In this document: one piece after another, positions 26,269-35,443 of the stretch
Layout: every line of letters starts with the position of its first letter
Position numbering within the stretch: position 1 is the stretch's first letter
NCBI RefSeq assembly: GCF_005280255.1
Contig: NZ_CP040018.1
Location: 4,588,001-4,652,000, forward strand
DNA length: 64,000 bases
DNA from: Arthrobacter sp. 24S4-2
GTDB lineage: Bacteria; Actinomycetota; Actinomycetes; Actinomycetales; Micrococcaceae
Direction of reading: 5' to 3'
The notes under the pieces: model-generated
What the model saw: only the letters and a program-made list of their open reading frames with translations
The model's database searches: none
Told to the model about the DNA's origin: nothing
Translations under genes and position numbers: made by a program

Positions 26269-27609
26269 ATGAAGAAAACCATCGGCGTCGCAGCTGCCGC
26301 CGCGGCAATCGCCCTGTCCCTCTCCGCCTGTGGCGGAGGCACCCCCGCCTCGAGCGAGGCCAAGGGTGAAATCAACTACTGGCTCTGGGACGCCAACCAG
26401 CTCCCCGCCTACCAGCAGTGCGCTGACGATTTCACCAAGGCCAACCCGGACATCAAGGTCAAGATCACCCAGCGCGGCTGGGACGACTACTGGACCACGC
26501 TGACCAACGGCTTCGTCGCCGGCACCGCCCCGGATGTCTTCACCAACCACCTCTCCAAGTACGGCGAGTACGCCGCGAAGAAGCAGCTGCTCTCCCTCGA
26601 CGACGCCGTCGCCAAGGACGGCGTCAAGCTGGACAGCTACACCAAGGGCCTGCCGGAACTCTGGGTCGGCCAGGACGGAAAGCGCTACGGCCTGCCCAAG
26701 GACTGGGACACCGTGGGCCTGTTCTACAACAAGGCCATGACGGACTCCGCAGGCCTCACCGCCGAGCAGATGGCCAACCTCGAGTGGAACCCGAAGGACG
26801 GCGGCAGCTACGAAAAGGCCATCGCCCACCTGACGGTGGACAAGAACGGAAAGCGCGGCGACGAAGCGGGCTTCGACAAGAACAACGTGGCCACCTACGG
26901 CCTGGGCCTGGCAGGCAGCGGTTCCGGCCAAGGCCAGACCGAATGGAGCTTCCTCAGCGCCACCACGGGATGGTCCCACACCGACAAGAACCCCTGGGGC
27001 ACCAAGTTCAACTACGACGACCCCAAGTTCCAGGAGACCATCACCTGGTGGGCCGGCCTGATCGAGAAGGGCTACATGCCCAAGCTGGAAACCACTGTGG
27101 GCGCCAGCCTGGCTGACAGCTACGGTGCCGGCAAGGCCGCCATCAACACCACGGGTGACTGGCTGATCGGCCAGTACAACACCTATAAGGGCGTGGAGAC
27201 CGCATTCGCCCCCACCCCCAAGGGTCCTGACGGCAAGCGCGCCAGCATGTTCAACGGCCTGGCCGACTCCGTCTGGGCCGGCACCAAGAATCCCGCCGCC
27301 TCCGTCAAGTGGGTCGAGTACCTCGGCTCCACCGCCTGCCAGGACGTCGTGGCCTCCAAGGCCGTAGTGTTCCCCGCCATCACCAGCTCCTCCGAGAAGG
27401 CGGCCGAAGCATTCAAGGCCAAGGGCACCGACGTCTCTGCCTTCACCACGCACGTGAAGGAAGGCACCACTTTCCTCTTCCCCATCGCGGACAAAGCGGC
27501 CAAAGTTGATGGCATCATGAAGCCTGCAATGGACGCCGTGCTCTCCGGCAAGAAGCCCGCCAGCTCCTTGACCGAAGCCAACAACCAGGTGAACGCCCTC
27601 TTCAAGTAG
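26269..27609 (+). CDS. ABC transporter substrate-binding lipoprotein, probable alpha-galactoside receptor
   Basis: 446 aa. The signal peptide KKTIGVAAAAAAIALSLSAC ends in a lipobox cysteine (LSAC, residue about 22). The mature part is an SBP family 1 protein (INYWLWDANQLPAYQQCADD, GLPKDWDTVGLFYNKAM, TTGDWLIGQYN). It delivers the sugar to the two upstream permeases from outside the membrane. A hairpin follows the gene, which may raise its mRNA level relative to the glycosidase. Confidence 0.9.
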   Translation: MKKTIGVAAAAAAIALSLSACGGGTPASSEAKGEINYWLWDANQLPAYQQCADDFTKANPDIKVKITQRGWDDYWTTLTNGFVAGTAPDVFTNHLSKYGEYAAKKQLLSLDDAVAKDGVKLDSYTKGLPELWVGQDGKRYGLPKDWDTVGLFYNKAMTDSAGLTAEQMANLEWNPKDGGSYEKAIAHLTVDKNGKRGDEAGFDKNNVATYGLGLAGSGSGQGQTEWSFLSATTGWSHTDKNPWGTKFNYDDPKFQETITWWAGLIEKGYMPKLETTVGASLADSYGAGKAAINTTGDWLIGQYNTYKGVETAFAPTPKGPDGKRASMFNGLADSVWAGTKNPAASVKWVEYLGSTACQDVVASKAVVFPAITSSSEKAAEAFKAKGTDVSAFTTHVKEGTTFLFPIADKAAKVDGIMKPAMDAVLSGKKPASSLTEANNQVNALFK

Positions 27610-27647
27610 GCCGAACCTGAAGTGGCTGCGTAGTGGTCGCAGTCACG

Positions 27648-27695
27648 GCCCCGGCTGCCGCCGTTTCATCCTCGCGAAACGGCGGCAGCCGGGGC
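27648..27695 (+). terminator. Perfect hairpin between binding-protein and alpha-galactosidase genes
   Basis: 20-bp arms at 27648-27667 and 27676-27695 are perfectly complementary (left arm GCCCCGGCTGCCGCCGTTTC) around an 8-nt loop, with no U-tract. It probably acts as an mRNA stabiliser or partial attenuator within the operon, as at 19012-19067. Confidence 0.8.
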
Positions 27696-27770
27696 ACTCC
27701 ACCCATACGCATACGAAACCGACGGGCCAGCGTCACGACACGCTCACCGCCAAAACGAAAGAGAACCCCT

Positions 27771-29969
27771 ATGAATCCCCTGCACCTCCGCTCCGCCGGC
27801 ACCAGCCTGGTGATCAGCTTCGACAGCGGGGAGGCCGAGGTCATTCACTGGGGCGCCGATCTGGGCGCATCACTGCCTGATCTGGCCATCCTCGGCGCAC
27901 CGATCCCCAACTCAGCCATCGACGCCACCGTCCCTGCCGGGCTGTTGCCGCAGGCATCCTCCGGCTGGCGCGGACGTCCGGCCCTGCGCGGGCACCGGAT
28001 CACAGACGGCGTCCCCGGCTACGACTTCTCCGTCCGCCTCCGCGTTTCCGCCGTAGAAAGCGGCGGAAATACCGCCGTAATTCTTCAGTCCGATCCCGAT
28101 GCCGGCATCACCGTGGAATCCACGCTGGAACTGCACGACGGCGGCCTGCTGGAAATGCGCCAAACCGTCACCAACACCGGCACATCTCCTTTTCAGCTCG
28201 ACGAGCTGGCCACTGTACTGCCGGTGGCTCCCGACGCCGTCGAACTCCTTGACCTGACCGGCCGCTGGTGCCGTGAACGCCACCCGCAGCGCCGGGCCAT
28301 CCAGCAGGGCACCTGGGTGCGGACCGGGCGGCACGGACGCACCGGCCACGATTCCTCCCTGCTGCTTGCAGCCGGCACGGCAGGCTTCGGCAACCGCCAC
28401 GGCAAGGTCTGGGCAACCCACCTTGCCTGGAGCGGCAACCACGAGCAGTTCGCAGACAGCATCGCGGACGGGCGGACGATGATCGGCGGCTCCGAGCTGC
28501 TGGGCCCGGCCGAGGTAGTCCTCCAGCCGAACGGCAGCTACACCACTCCCGCCCTCTTCGCGGCGTATTCGGACCGTGGCCTGGACGGCATCAGCGAAGC
28601 CTTCTACAGCTGGTTCAGGAACCGGCCGCACCACGTGCTGCCTGCAGCTGGCGGCGGCTCCGGCACCCGCACCGGCAAGCCGCGGCCCGTGGTCCTGAAC
28701 ACCTGGGAAGCGGTCTATTTCGACCACAACCTGCCCACGCTGATCGAGCTGGCCGACTCTGCCACCGACCTCGGCGTCGAACGCTTCGTCCTCGACGACG
28801 GCTGGTTCCGCGGACGCCGCGACGACCACGCGGGCCTGGGCGACTGGTACGTCGATGAGGGGCTCTGGCCCAACGGGCTGACGCCGCTGGTCGACGCAGT
28901 GACCTCCCGCGGCATGGAATTCGGGCTCTGGGTGGAGCCGGAAATGATCAACCTCGACTCCGACGTGGCCCGGGCCCATCCGGACTGGATCGTCGGACCC
29001 GCAGCGGCCTCGCACAAGGACGGCGGCCGTCTGCCCCTGGAATGGCGGAACCAGCACATCATCGACCTCGTCAACCCCGAGGCCTGGCAGTACATTTTCG
29101 ACCGGATCGACGCCCTGCTGAGCGAAAACAACATCAGCTACCTCAAGTGGGACCAAAACCGGGACCTGACCGAGCACGGCCACGCAGGCCGCGCTTCGGT
29201 GCACGAACAGACCCTGGCCGCCTACCGGTTGTTCGATGAGCTCCGCAAGGCCCACCCCGGCGTCGAGATCGAAAGCTGCTCCTCCGGCGGAGCCCGCGTC
29301 GATCTGGGCATCCTGGAGCGGACCGACCGGATCTGGGCCTCGGACTGCAACGACGCCCTGGAACGGCAGACCATCCAGCGCTGGACCGGACTGGTGGTCC
29401 CGCCGGAACTCGTCGGCGGGCATATCGGTCCCACCACCTCGCACACCACCGCACGCACGCACGACCTCTCCTTCCGCGCCATCACCGCCCTCTTCGGGCA
29501 CTTCGGCATGGAATGGGACGTGCGGGAAGTCCAGGGCGCCGAGCGCGAGGAACTCAAGCGCTTCATCGGGATCTACAAGGAACACCGCGACCTCATCCAC
29601 AGCGGCCGGATGGTCCGCGCCGATGTCCCGGACGACTCCCTGATGCTGCACGGCGTGGTCGCCTCAGCCCCTGTCGCCCCCGGCGGCACGGCAGCCCTGT
29701 TTGCCCTGGTCAGCACCCGGACGGCCTTCGCGGAACAGCCCGGGCGCGTTGCCATCCCCGGACTGGACGCGGACCGCAGCTACCGGGTGGAGGCCATCTT
29801 CCCGGCGCCCGGCGACGCCGATTACGCGCACACGTTCACGCAGATCCATCCGCCGGCTTGGCTGGCCACTGGGGCCGAAGCGACGGGACGCTTCCTGGCG
29901 GAGGTGGGCTTGCCGATGCCCGGTCTCAATCCGGAACACGCGCTGCTGCTGCGTCTCTCGGCAGTATAG
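27771..29969 (+). CDS. Alpha-galactosidase, glycoside hydrolase family 36
   Basis: 732 aa from ATG 27771 (an in-frame start upstream would begin before the hairpin and is rejected). It cleaves terminal alpha-1,6-galactosyl residues. Family 36 landmarks are VVLNTWEAVYFDHN, RFVLDDGWFRGRRDD, the nucleophile motif SYLKWDQNRDL, CSSGGARVDLG and the acid/base segment WASDCNDALERQTIQRW. There is no signal peptide, so it is cytoplasmic and acts on imported sugar. It ends the LacI-controlled operon, and a bidirectional hairpin follows. Confidence 0.94.
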   Translation: MNPLHLRSAGTSLVISFDSGEAEVIHWGADLGASLPDLAILGAPIPNSAIDATVPAGLLPQASSGWRGRPALRGHRITDGVPGYDFSVRLRVSAVESGGNTAVILQSDPDAGITVESTLELHDGGLLEMRQTVTNTGTSPFQLDELATVLPVAPDAVELLDLTGRWCRERHPQRRAIQQGTWVRTGRHGRTGHDSSLLLAAGTAGFGNRHGKVWATHLAWSGNHEQFADSIADGRTMIGGSELLGPAEVVLQPNGSYTTPALFAAYSDRGLDGISEAFYSWFRNRPHHVLPAAGGGSGTRTGKPRPVVLNTWEAVYFDHNLPTLIELADSATDLGVERFVLDDGWFRGRRDDHAGLGDWYVDEGLWPNGLTPLVDAVTSRGMEFGLWVEPEMINLDSDVARAHPDWIVGPAAASHKDGGRLPLEWRNQHIIDLVNPEAWQYIFDRIDALLSENNISYLKWDQNRDLTEHGHAGRASVHEQTLAAYRLFDELRKAHPGVEIESCSSGGARVDLGILERTDRIWASDCNDALERQTIQRWTGLVVPPELVGGHIGPTTSHTTARTHDLSFRAITALFGHFGMEWDVREVQGAEREELKRFIGIYKEHRDLIHSGRMVRADVPDDSLMLHGVVASAPVAPGGTAALFALVSTRTAFAEQPGRVAIPGLDADRSYRVEAIFPAPGDADYAHTFTQIHPPAWLATGAEATGRFLAEVGLPMPGLNPEHALLLRLSAV

Positions 29970-29988
29970 TTTTCACCGCCGCGTATGA

Positions 29989-30022
29989 GCCTGCCGGCCG
30001 GGTAACCTCCCGGCCGGCAGGC
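29989..30022. terminator. Bidirectional terminator-like hairpin
   Basis: GCCTGCCGGCCGGG and CCCGGCCGGCAGGC pair perfectly (14 bp) around TAACCT, between the convergent alpha-galactosidase and propeller-protein genes. Confidence 0.7.
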
Positions 30023-30038
30023 CGTTGCCGCAGCCCGG

Positions 30039-31001
30039 TTAGCGGGCGTCTACAAGGACAACCTCGTACTTGCTGGCCCCGGGGACGCCGAACTTCGCGT
30101 TGACCAAGGCGAGAGTATCGCCGAACAGGGCGGCCGTCGTCGGGACCTGGAAGTCTGTGCTGGTGATGACGCCCTTGACCTCGAAGGACTCCAGCCGCGA
30201 ATCAAGCCGCACCCGGCTCACCTGGTTGAGCATGTTCTGTACGGCCCACAGGGTGTTCCCGTTCACCACAATGCCGTCGACATAGGGCAGGCCGGCACCG
30301 GTGATTTCAGCGCTGGCGCCGGATTCCGGATCCACCGTGTAGAGGGCTTCGTTGGCCGTATGCGCAACTATCAGGGTCCGGCCGCCACGGACGGCCGCGA
30401 TGCCGTTGAGGTTGAAGTCCCCAGAGGTGGCTGCCGCCGGGCCGGTGAGCGTGAGGGTCTTGAGGTCGCCGGGTTTGCCGTGGCGGTCCACGGGGACAAA
30501 GTACAGCTCACCCTTTAGCGAGTTGGTGAACCAGGCGCCGTCATCGGTGACCGCGACGTCATTGATGAACGCCGGCTGCTGCTCCGAGACTTCAGTCAGC
30601 TGGTACGTGGCCACCGTCTTGCGCGTGTCGGTGTCGTAGACGTAGGCCTGGCCGGTGGCGCCGCCGGCAACGAAGAGCAGGCTGTTCTCCACGTCCACTT
30701 TCATGCCGACTGCCATCCGGCCGTCTGGTACGTCTATGTAGAGCCTGGCCGTCCCGCGACGGATATCGCCGCGGAAAATGTCGCCTTTGGCAAGGTCCCC
30801 GGCGAAAAAGGTGGTGCCGTTGCCCTCGGCAATGCCTTCGGCGGATGAGGCCCCGGGAAGCTCAATGACCTTGTCGTGGCCGTTGGCTGACGGGGGTCCG
30901 GCAAACGCTACGGGCGCCGGAACGAACAGTGCTGCGAGGGCCACAAGTCCCACGGCGGCACGGCGAACTGCTTTTCCTGATTCCACATTTTTGCAGCGCA
31001 T
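30039..31001 (-). CDS. Secreted beta-propeller protein (SMP-30/NHL-like)
   Basis: 320 aa. An N-terminal signal peptide (basic start, then VGLVALAALFVPAPVAFAGP, cleavage near AFA) indicates export. The mature part has repeated blade-like segments such as GIAEGNGTTFFAGDLAKGDI, GMKVDVENSLLFVAGG, INDVAVTDDGAWFTNS and VDGIVVNGNTLWAVQN, typical of six-bladed SMP-30/gluconolactonase-like propellers. No enzyme activity can be assigned. The start at ATG 31001 is chosen because GGAGAGAG precedes it; the longer frame is unsupported. It is a monocistronic unit convergent with the alpha-galactosidase. Confidence 0.7.
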   Translation of the reverse strand: MRCKNVESGKAVRRAAVGLVALAALFVPAPVAFAGPPSANGHDKVIELPGASSAEGIAEGNGTTFFAGDLAKGDIFRGDIRRGTARLYIDVPDGRMAVGMKVDVENSLLFVAGGATGQAYVYDTDTRKTVATYQLTEVSEQQPAFINDVAVTDDGAWFTNSLKGELYFVPVDRHGKPGDLKTLTLTGPAAATSGDFNLNGIAAVRGGRTLIVAHTANEALYTVDPESGASAEITGAGLPYVDGIVVNGNTLWAVQNMLNQVSRVRLDSRLESFEVKGVITSTDFQVPTTAALFGDTLALVNAKFGVPGASKYEVVLVDAR

Positions 31002-31240
31002 GATGACGCTCTCTCCAGATCGGGCTTTCCGCGCGAGCTGACCGGTACGGGAGCTCCGCACGATGGTCCTTCAAGTCTAGGCACGGCGGATCGGAGTGGC
31101 CAGAGGCGCGTGCTGGCCTGCGGCCGCCGGCACCGCCCGCCCGCGCCCGAAGCCCGCCCGGGCAGCCCACCCCTGCGGCCGTCCCTGGCGGCAGCCGTAA
31201 AGAACCGCTCCCCGGCACGTGAAGCGATAGATTGGCACAC

Positions 31241-31717
31241 ATGACTGAAGCCTCCCCCGCCACCGACGCCGGCCGCCCCACCATCCTGGTCCTCAACGGT
31301 CCCAACCTGAACCTGCTGGGAACCCGGGAGCCGGAAAAGTACGGCACGGCAACGCTCGCCGACGTCGAACAGCTCGCCAAGGACGCCGGTGCGGCACACG
31401 GCGTGGAGGTTGAATGCTTCCAGTCCAACCACGAAGGTGCCCTGGTTGACGCAATTCACGCCGCGCGCGGCAAGGCGATCGGCATTGTCCTCAACGCCGG
31501 AGCGTACACCCACACGTCCGTGGCCATCCGCGATGCCATCTCCGCCGTGCAACTGCCGGCCGTGGAGGTCCACATCACCAACGTCCACGCCCGCGAGGAA
31601 TTCCGGCACCACTCCTACCTTTCGGACATCAGCAAGGCCGTCATCGCGGGCGCCGGCGTCATGGGCTACCGGTTCGCCGTCGAATACCTCGCAGAGCTGA
31701 ACGCCGGCAGGGCCTGA
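31241..31717 (+). CDS. aroQ: 3-dehydroquinate dehydratase, type II
   Basis: 158 aa, usual size for the dodecameric type II enzyme of the shikimate pathway. Motifs are VLNGPNLNLLGTREPEKYG with the catalytic tyrosine, NAGAYTHTSVAIRDAI, and VEVHITNVHAREEFRHHS with the catalytic histidine region. The start is ATG 31241; an upstream TTG at 31232 is possible. It is followed after 1 nt by the DUF2332 gene. It stands apart from other aro genes here. Confidence 0.95.
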   Translation: MTEASPATDAGRPTILVLNGPNLNLLGTREPEKYGTATLADVEQLAKDAGAAHGVEVECFQSNHEGALVDAIHAARGKAIGIVLNAGAYTHTSVAIRDAISAVQLPAVEVHITNVHAREEFRHHSYLSDISKAVIAGAGVMGYRFAVEYLAELNAGRA

Positions 31718-31718
31718 G

Positions 31719-32783
31719 ATGCCATCCGCCGGCGCGGGGAAGGCGGGCACGGCGGACTGGTACCGGAACTTCGGTACGGTCGATGCCCCGGCCTCGTCGC
31801 CGTGTTATGCCGAATGGTCGGTGGGGATCGCCGACGATCCTGAGCTGATCGGGCGCATCGAGCGGTGGCCGCACAACAAACGCCAGCCGCTGCTGATCCT
31901 GGCCGCCGCGCGCTTCCTCGGGGCCAAGATCACTCCGTACGCCGAATTCCGGGAATTCCTCATGGCCCGCTGGGACGAGGTCTCCCGGATTGTGCTCTCC
32001 CGCGCCACCCAGACCAACGAGGCAGGCCGTTGCGCCACTCTGCTGCCCTCCCTCGCCGCCATCGCCGGCTCCACTGGCCGCCCGTTGGCCCTGATCGAGG
32101 TGGGCGCCTCTGCCGGCCTGGCGCTGTATCCCGACAGATATGTCTATGAGTACGACGACGGCGCGTCCGTCACGCGGCTGGCACCGCGGACACGGGATTC
32201 CAGCCCCACTGCGGCAGGCGGACCGCCTGTTCTTCGTTGCACGGTGAAGGGCGGCGTCCCCCTGCCCGCGGAGCTCCCGGAGGTGGTGTGGCGGGCCGGG
32301 ATAGACCTCAACCCGCTGGACATCAGCGATCCTGACGACGTCGCCTGGCTCGAGGCCCTCATCTGGCCGGAGCAGGACTTCCGGCGCGACAGGCTGCGCC
32401 GGGCCATCGCCATTGCGCAGCAGGATCCGCCGCTGCTGGTGGCCGGCGACCTCAACGAACAGGTGGAGTCACTGGCCCGGCAGGCGCCGCAGGACGCGAC
32501 CCTGGTGGTCTTCCACAGCGCCGTTATGGCGTACTTGGACTCGTCCCAGCGGGAAGCGTTCCGCTCCACCATCAGCAGGCTTGCGGCCGAGCGCGGCTGC
32601 CACTGGCTGTCGAACGAGGGACACACCGTGCTCGCCCAGGCGGACGGCTCCACGGTGGTGCCGGAAATGGACGAGGCAAGGCTGCGGGGTCGCTTCCTCC
32701 TTGTCCAGGACGGGCTCCCCGTGGCCATCGCGGGGCCGCACGGCCAAACCCTGGAGTGGCTCTGGGGTTCATTCCCGGGGTGA
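31719..32783 (+). CDS. DUF2332 family protein
   Basis: 354 aa, start ATG 31719 one base after the aroQ stop, so it is coupled to it. Family landmarks are CYAEWSVGIADDPELIGRI, NEAGRCATLLPSLAAIAG, LIEVGASAGLALYPDRY, AGIDLNPLDISDPDD and VVFHSAVMAYLDSSQRE. LIEVGASAG resembles a methyltransferase motif I, so an S-adenosylmethionine-type fold is possible, but the family is uncharacterised. No signal peptide. Confidence 0.8.
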   Translation: MPSAGAGKAGTADWYRNFGTVDAPASSPCYAEWSVGIADDPELIGRIERWPHNKRQPLLILAAARFLGAKITPYAEFREFLMARWDEVSRIVLSRATQTNEAGRCATLLPSLAAIAGSTGRPLALIEVGASAGLALYPDRYVYEYDDGASVTRLAPRTRDSSPTAAGGPPVLRCTVKGGVPLPAELPEVVWRAGIDLNPLDISDPDDVAWLEALIWPEQDFRRDRLRRAIAIAQQDPPLLVAGDLNEQVESLARQAPQDATLVVFHSAVMAYLDSSQREAFRSTISRLAAERGCHWLSNEGHTVLAQADGSTVVPEMDEARLRGRFLLVQDGLPVAIAGPHGQTLEWLWGSFPG

Positions 32784-32809
32784 GTGGCTGCTGCAGATTG
32801 TTCGGGCCG

Positions 32810-33994
32810 TTACTTTTGGATGCACTGCCCTGAGGAAACGGCACCACTCAGGCCCGCGGCCTGAGCCGCCACGGGAGCGAGATCGTCCATGGTGATGGCG
32901 AAGCCGACAGCCGCGTCGGTGGTGGCCTTGGCGAAGATCACGCCGGCCACCTGGCCGTCGGTGGTCAGGAGCGGGCCGCCCGAGTTGCCCGGCTGGACAT
33001 CGCCGGCGAGCCTGTAGACGTCTTCCGGCGCGGGGTTGTTGCCGTAGATGTCCGGCACGAGCACCGTTGCGATGTCCTGGATTGTTGCCGGCTTGGACTG
33101 GAACGGCCCGCCGTGAGGATAGCCGGCGAAGGCTGCGGCGGTGCCGGCAGGCAGGTCCGCCGTCAGCTGCAGCGGTGAGGAAGGCAGGCCGTCCACCGCG
33201 AGGACAGCGAGGTCGTGCTGGCTGTCGAAGTAAACGACGCGGCCGGGCATGGCGCCCCCTCCGGGGATCTCCACCACAGGCTGCGACACGCCCGCCACCA
33301 CATGGGCGTTGGTCACAACCCGCCCGGGCGAAACAACGAAGCCCGTTCCCGTCTGGTTCTGGCCGCATTCGTACGCGGTGCCGGCGATTTTCAGGACCGA
33401 CTCGGCGGCCCGGTTGAGCGCCAGGGTGTCTGTGCTCGCGTTCGGAATGGCCACCTGCTTGCCCGGGCCGATCCCCTCGATCAGGGTGGGGATGCCGTCG
33501 CCGATCACGGTGGAGCGCAGTTGGGCAACGGCGGTCTTCACGGGGACGGGCGTCAGACCGTCAATGAAGCGGATCACCCTGGACTCCGCCAATTGCTGGG
33601 AGACGAACGGGACACCCAGCGCGCTGATGCTGAAGGACAGCATGGACATGACCAGCGCAGCGACCACTACGTTGACTCCGCCGCCCAGCACACGGTCCAT
33701 GGCCCGAAGGGGCTGGATCCGCACGGCGCCGCGGATCCTGCGGCCGATCATGGTTCCCAGCGCATGGCCCAGCACTATCAGCACAACAGCCGTGGCCACG
33801 ATCGCCGTAAGCCGCCAGCCGCTGTCCGCCACGAGGTTGCTGACGATGGGCACTGACACAAAAGCGGCGAGGGCACCGGCAACGAACCCGGCGATGCCGC
33901 CGAGGGTCACCAGGAAGCCATTGCGAAGGCCGTAGATCAGGTAGGACAGCAGCGTCAGGATCAAGGCCAGGTCCAGGATGGTCAAGCCGAACAC
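32810..33994 (-). CDS. MarP-like membrane serine protease
   Basis: 394 aa. Residues 1 to about 165 contain four membrane helices of the CvpA/colicin-V-production type (first one LTILDLALILTLLSYLIYGL). The extracytoplasmic trypsin-like domain follows, with His in VTNAHVVAG, Asp in SQHDLAVL and Ser in QPGNSGGPLL. Two cysteines (AYECGQ and SGQCIQK) may form the disulphide seen in MarP. The mycobacterial homologue supports acid resistance and cell-wall homeostasis. The GTG start at 33994 is supported by GAGGAG upstream. Confidence 0.88.
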   Translation of the reverse strand: MFGLTILDLALILTLLSYLIYGLRNGFLVTLGGIAGFVAGALAAFVSVPIVSNLVADSGWRLTAIVATAVVLIVLGHALGTMIGRRIRGAVRIQPLRAMDRVLGGGVNVVVAALVMSMLSFSISALGVPFVSQQLAESRVIRFIDGLTPVPVKTAVAQLRSTVIGDGIPTLIEGIGPGKQVAIPNASTDTLALNRAAESVLKIAGTAYECGQNQTGTGFVVSPGRVVTNAHVVAGVSQPVVEIPGGGAMPGRVVYFDSQHDLAVLAVDGLPSSPLQLTADLPAGTAAAFAGYPHGGPFQSKPATIQDIATVLVPDIYGNNPAPEDVYRLAGDVQPGNSGGPLLTTDGQVAGVIFAKATTDAAVGFAITMDDLAPVAAQAAGLSGAVSSGQCIQK

Positions 33995-34243
33995 AAGGGC
34001 TCCTCACAAAAACAGGTAAGCCCCAATTCTAGAGGGGAACCCTGACAGTTTCCCGACGAAGGCGGCGGCCAGGGTGACCCGCAAAAACCCAAAAATGCCG
34101 TCACCGGACAACGGCAATTGCCACCTGGGAGGCCGTCGGGGCGCCGTTTCAGGCGTTTCACGTGCCAAGTACGTCACAGAACGTTGAAAATTCTGAAACA
34201 ATGGCTGAAGCGCCCCAGCCGACACATTTACTCAGGAGATTAC

Positions 34244-34921
34244 ATGGACATCGAGGTATTGCGCCGCGCACCCTTATTTGCCACGCTCGACGACGAAGCA
34301 TTCCGCCTGCTCACGGACGAACTTACCGAGGTGGACCTGTCACGCGGAGCATCGGTCTTCCGTGAAGGCGACCAGGGTGATCAGCTCTACTTCATCGTCT
34401 CCGGCAAGGTTAAGCTTGGCCGCACGTCCCCCGACGGACGCGAGTCCCTGCTGGCGATCCTCGGCCCGGGCGAGCTCTTCGGCGAGATGGCACTTTTCGA
34501 CCCGAGCCCCCGCACGGCAACGGCAACGGCCGTCTCGGAGACCCGCCTCGCCGGCCTGAAGAACGAAAGCCTCAACGCGCTACTCCGGACCCGCCCGGAA
34601 GTTTCGGCCCAGCTCCTGCAGGCTCTGGCCCGCCGCCTGCGCCGCACCAACGATTCGCTCTCCGACCTCGTGTTCTCCGACGTTCCGGGCCGCGTGGCCA
34701 AGGCGCTGCTGGACCTGGCCGACCGCTTCGGCCGCCCGGCAACCGACGGCGTCCTGGTGGCGCACGAGCTCACCCAGGAAGAACTGGCCCAGCTGGTGGG
34801 CGCCTCCCGCGAAACGGTGAACAAGGCCCTGGCCGAGTTTGTGCAGCGCGGCTGGCTGCGCTTGGAAGCCCGCGCCGTCGTGATTCTGGACATGCAGCGC
34901 CTCCGCCAGCGCTCCCGCTAG
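34244..34921 (+). CDS. Crp/Fnr-family global regulator (GlxR-like)
   Basis: 225 aa from ATG 34244 with CAGGAG upstream. A cyclic-nucleotide-binding domain (VFREGDQGDQLYFIVSGKVK, then LGPGELFGEMALFDPSPRTA with the phosphate-binding cassette) is followed by an HTH (LTQEELAQLVGASRETVNKA). Size and sequence fit the actinobacterial cAMP-responsive GlxR/Crp. It probably controls carbon metabolism genes such as acs and aceE. A partly matching Crp-like site ending in GTCACA near 34160-34177 may allow autoregulation; that is speculative. Confidence 0.9.
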   Translation: MDIEVLRRAPLFATLDDEAFRLLTDELTEVDLSRGASVFREGDQGDQLYFIVSGKVKLGRTSPDGRESLLAILGPGELFGEMALFDPSPRTATATAVSETRLAGLKNESLNALLRTRPEVSAQLLQALARRLRRTNDSLSDLVFSDVPGRVAKALLDLADRFGRPATDGVLVAHELTQEELAQLVGASRETVNKALAEFVQRGWLRLEARAVVILDMQRLRQRSR

Positions 34922-35042
34922 TCAGTTTCACTAGGTGAGGCCCTAAGGCTGCCATCCTCCGCGTGCTGCTCCTTCGTCGCTTTGACGCACGCTTCCGGAT
35001 GCCCGCCTCAGGGCCTCTCTTGCGTCCAACCCGGGATATTGC

Positions 35043-35062
35043 TGGTCGAGCCTGTCGAAGCC
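35043..35062. repeat. REP-like dispersed repeat, copy 1
   Basis: TGGTCGAGCCTGTCGAAGCC matches the reverse complement of 40426-40445 at 17 of 20 positions. Short sequences of this TGGT(T/C)GAG...GTCGAAACC type occur as dispersed intergenic repeats in related genomes, to my recollection. Confidence 0.5.
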
Positions 35063-35108
35063 ACGATCTCGATCAGCGGGAGAATGACGCGTAAAAATCC
35101 CGGGGACA

Positions 35109-35158
35109 CAGAAAATGCCTGGCGACACCCGAATCCCGGTGTCGCCAAGCATTTTCTG
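35109..35158. terminator. Long hairpin in the crp-NUDIX intergenic region
   Basis: The 21-nt arms 35109-35129 (starting CAGAAAATGC) and 35138-35158 (ending GCATTTTCTG) pair with one mismatch around an 8-nt loop. It is longer than needed for termination and could be bidirectional or a structured RNA element. Confidence 0.65.
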
Positions 35159-35208
35159 CGTCGTCAGCCACTTTGCGTGGCGTCACCGTTCGGCCTCCCG
35201 CACCGAGA

Positions 35209-35272
35209 GCGACAAGAACTGCAGGAGCGTCGCAGAAAAAGCGACGGGAACTGCGAGAGCGTCCGAGAAAGC
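35209..35272. repeat. Imperfect 32-bp tandem duplication
   Basis: 35209-35240 and 35241-35272 agree at 24 of 32 positions, with the differences falling in four adjacent pairs. Common core: GAACTGC followed by GAGCGTC and AGAAA. Confidence 0.6.
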
Positions 35273-35443
35273 CGGGCGGCGGTCTTTCGCGTAGGAGCAC
35301 ATCGCGGCGCATCGGGCTCCGGAGGTCGCCAGCGACCGTAGGAGCCCCTATGCGACGTGTCTACGCGACGGCGTAAGGCTGCCGTTCGGCGAACCCAACC
35401 AAGGGGCCGGCGCCTGGCGAACCCAGCCTGCAGCGAAGAAAGA

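Larger units (their letters stand above)
34922..35443. other. Gene-free 522-bp region with repeats and a long hairpin
   Basis: No convincing gene on either strand. The region holds a REP-like 20-mer at 35043-35062, a large hairpin at 35109-35158 and an imperfect 32-bp duplication at 35209-35272. The hairpin could terminate transcription from the convergent crp and NUDIX genes. Confidence 0.6.

Noticed and set aside
30039..31001. Superoxide dismutase annotation for the secreted propeller protein
   Set aside because: Databases sometimes carry that name for this kind of protein, but no metal-binding SOD motif is present; the blades fit an SMP-30/NHL propeller.
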